Shown here: piece after piece, positions 62,570-64,000 of the stretch | Layout of the letters: the number at the start of each line of letters is the position of its first letter | How positions within the stretch are numbered: the stretch's first letter is position 1 | Source of the DNA: Pseudoips prasinana | Taxonomy: Eukaryota; Arthropoda; Insecta; Lepidoptera; Nolidae | Direction: 5' to 3' | Assembly: GCA_951640165.1 (NCBI GenBank) | Contig: OX621255.1 | Span: 7,316,001-7,380,000 of the forward strand | Length of the DNA stretch: 64,000 nucleotides | Notes under the pieces: model-generated | Seen by the model: the letters and a program-made list of their open reading frames with translations, nothing else | The model's database searches: none | What the model was told of the DNA's origin: nothing | Position numbers and translations under genes: made by a program

Positions 62570-63230
62570 TATTTCGAAACAAAAATTGACGTCATTTCTT
62601 TTTTTTTAATGTCCACCGATTTAAAATAATGTCAATATCATTTCTCTTATCCTATCTTTCGTTATGGGATCGTTACTAAAGAATAGGATAGTTTGAGAAT
62701 TCCAATCTATTTAAATTGTTTGTCCGAAGCACTTAGTTGAAACAAATTTCCATAATAATGTACTGCTGGCCTCAATTCTTAGCGATAAAATTAAACCAAT
62801 TTTAATATAATTGCTTTTTTGTTAAACATTTAGTTTTGCCGCGTAACACTGACGGATAAATAAGCGCCACATTAAAACTTATTGACATATTATTAGCTTC
62901 TGACAGCATTTTGACAGTTTTATGAAATCTCTATCCTTTTCACACGAGTAACAACAGAAAGAGATATAAAATCATTTAAATTGTCTAAGTCAAGTAAAAT
63001 ACAGATTGATAACGGTAGCGGCGGGATGTTATCGTAAGTCGTTGTTTCAATACTATTCTCAATTCTTTATTGCATTCCACAATGTATTTTTGGTAGACAT
63101 AATAATGATTGTATCAATTGTGGACCCTGCAGGGTACAGCACAGATTTAAGAGAGAGGAGGAAGAGTGTATTATTACTAATTAGATATTTAAATAACATA
63201 ATTAGGTTTTATTAAATTAATGTATTATTG
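62570..63230. other. AT-rich interval, nothing recognised
   Basis: Small frames only, for example 63006-63215, without any motif. Confidence 0.4.
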
Positions 63231-63320
63231 ACTGGCAATTGTGGAGATCTTTATGGGGAGGCCTTTGTCCAGCAGTGGACGTGTTTCGGCTGATATGATG
63301 ATAATGATGATGAAATTAAT
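63230..63320 (+). pseudogene. RTE-like LINE 3' end
   Basis: ACTGGCAATTGTGGAGATCT, GGGGAGGCCTTTGTCCAGCA, GTGGACGTGTTTCGGCTGAT, then (ATGATG)n. Same end as 49.43-49.48 kb. Confidence 0.6.
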
Positions 63321-63324
63321 GTAT

Positions 63325-63680
63325 TATTATAGTAAGTCCTGAATTAATTTATTATACTTAATTATTTATTAATAAATTTAAATTTTATTAATTTATAAGT
63401 CAGCTATATTTTATATCATTTATTTTTAATATTGCACTAATTTCGATACTAGATACCCTAATAGATTAATTATTCCTATAATGAGAACGGAACTATATAG
63501 GTACAGTTGTTATTTTATGTGTATTCAGATTTATAACAAGATTTAAATACTTCCAATGGTCCAATTCAGAAGGGCTTTAATAAAATAATTATTTCCGTTT
63601 AAATCTAAATGACTTAATTATATGACAAAAAATTGTATGTCATTATAGTATAATTAAATATGTTAAGTTTTTTTATTGTA
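63325..63680. other. AT-rich interval, nothing recognised
   Basis: Dense A/T with stops in all frames. Confidence 0.45.
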
Positions 63681-63685
63681 TTGGT

Positions 63686-63930
63686 GGTCGTTACCCTGGT
63701 GTCAGAGTTGTTCAAGCGGCCCAGTAGACCTCTGCCATAGATTAATGACTGACCTCTACTGACAATAACTGCGACCGTCATTTTACAGGTCCTCCGAAGT
63801 ACGGAGACGGAGGAAAGAAGTCAGAAATTAAACCACTTTGACGGTCACCCATCTGAAGATTAACCTATGGCCTTTAACTAGCCGAGTGACATTGGCTATG
63901 AGCCCATTATTCGCACTTTTAAAACAAAAG
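63686..63930 (-). repeat. 5S-like dispersed repeat
   Basis: GGTCGTTACCCTGGTGTCAG, GAGTTGTTCAAGCGGCCCAG, GTACGGAGACGGAGGAAAGA and CACTTTGACGGTCACCCATC. Full-length and among the better-preserved copies. Confidence 0.6.
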
Positions 63931-64000
63931 TGGCATTATACGAAATTATTCTTAATTAACTCTGTTTTCGAAATAACTACATTATTTATTATTACAGTTG

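Noticed and set aside
1..64000. CRISPR arrays, bacterial operons or rRNA genes
   Set aside because: No regular short repeats with unique spacers, no ribosome-binding-site-led gene strings and no rRNA sequence apart from the 5S-like repeat fragments.

Overview
The window looks like a stretch of a lepidopteran (moth or butterfly) nuclear genome. It is strongly A/T-rich. It carries tRNA-derived SINEs with the box A/box B heads and TATT or TATC tails that I associate with Lepidoptera, many copies of a dispersed repeat ending in GCGGGGCACAGCTAGT, RTE/CR1/R1-type LINE fragments and small TA-flanked inverted-repeat elements. I found no host protein-coding gene that I can support with confidence, and no bacterial genes, rRNA genes or CRISPR arrays. 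Family names are from recognition of motifs, not from searches.

Layout. 1-6 kb: SINE and LINE remnants, a hAT-like non-autonomous element with another repeat nested in it, and a 226-bp insert between 32-bp direct repeats. 6.25-11.3 kb: a 1.8-kb unit duplicated in tandem; only the second copy holds a 5'-truncated R1-like LINE (9641-11136) flanked by a 12-bp target duplication, so the first copy shows the empty site. 11.3-19 kb: mostly AT-rich, with a SINE, a GC-rich block of unknown origin (12.9-13.7 kb), a 100-bp tandem duplication, a possible last coding exon (15844-15919) and a possible promoter plus first exon (16.74-17.71 kb). 19-25 kb: nested repeats, SINEs, a perfect 19-bp hairpin. 25.4-30.7 kb: a full-length CR1-group LINE on the minus strand with two intact ORFs (PHD/coiled-coil/FP-like ORF1 and endonuclease-reverse transcriptase ORF2), separated by a spacer of diverged ~96-bp tandem repeats that is itself open for 160 codons. 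30.7-53 kb: repeat mosaic, including a 250-bp nested inverted-repeat element, a G20 tract, decayed LINE 3' ends and many dispersed repeats. 53.2-57.6 kb: a second full-length LINE (plus strand) with intact ORF1 and ORF2. 57.6-64 kb: a tRNA-like sequence, a 69-codon acidic ORF, a 417-bp TA-flanked element with 36-bp terminal inverted repeats, and a dense group of copies of a 135-bp palindromic element.

How the parts work together. The two intact LINEs are potential sources of reverse transcriptase. The SINEs and short elements are non-autonomous and would depend on such enzymes or on transposases not present here. The ~135-bp palindromic family (eight copies between 24 and 63 kb) is the most striking local amplification; one copy carries matching changes in both arms.
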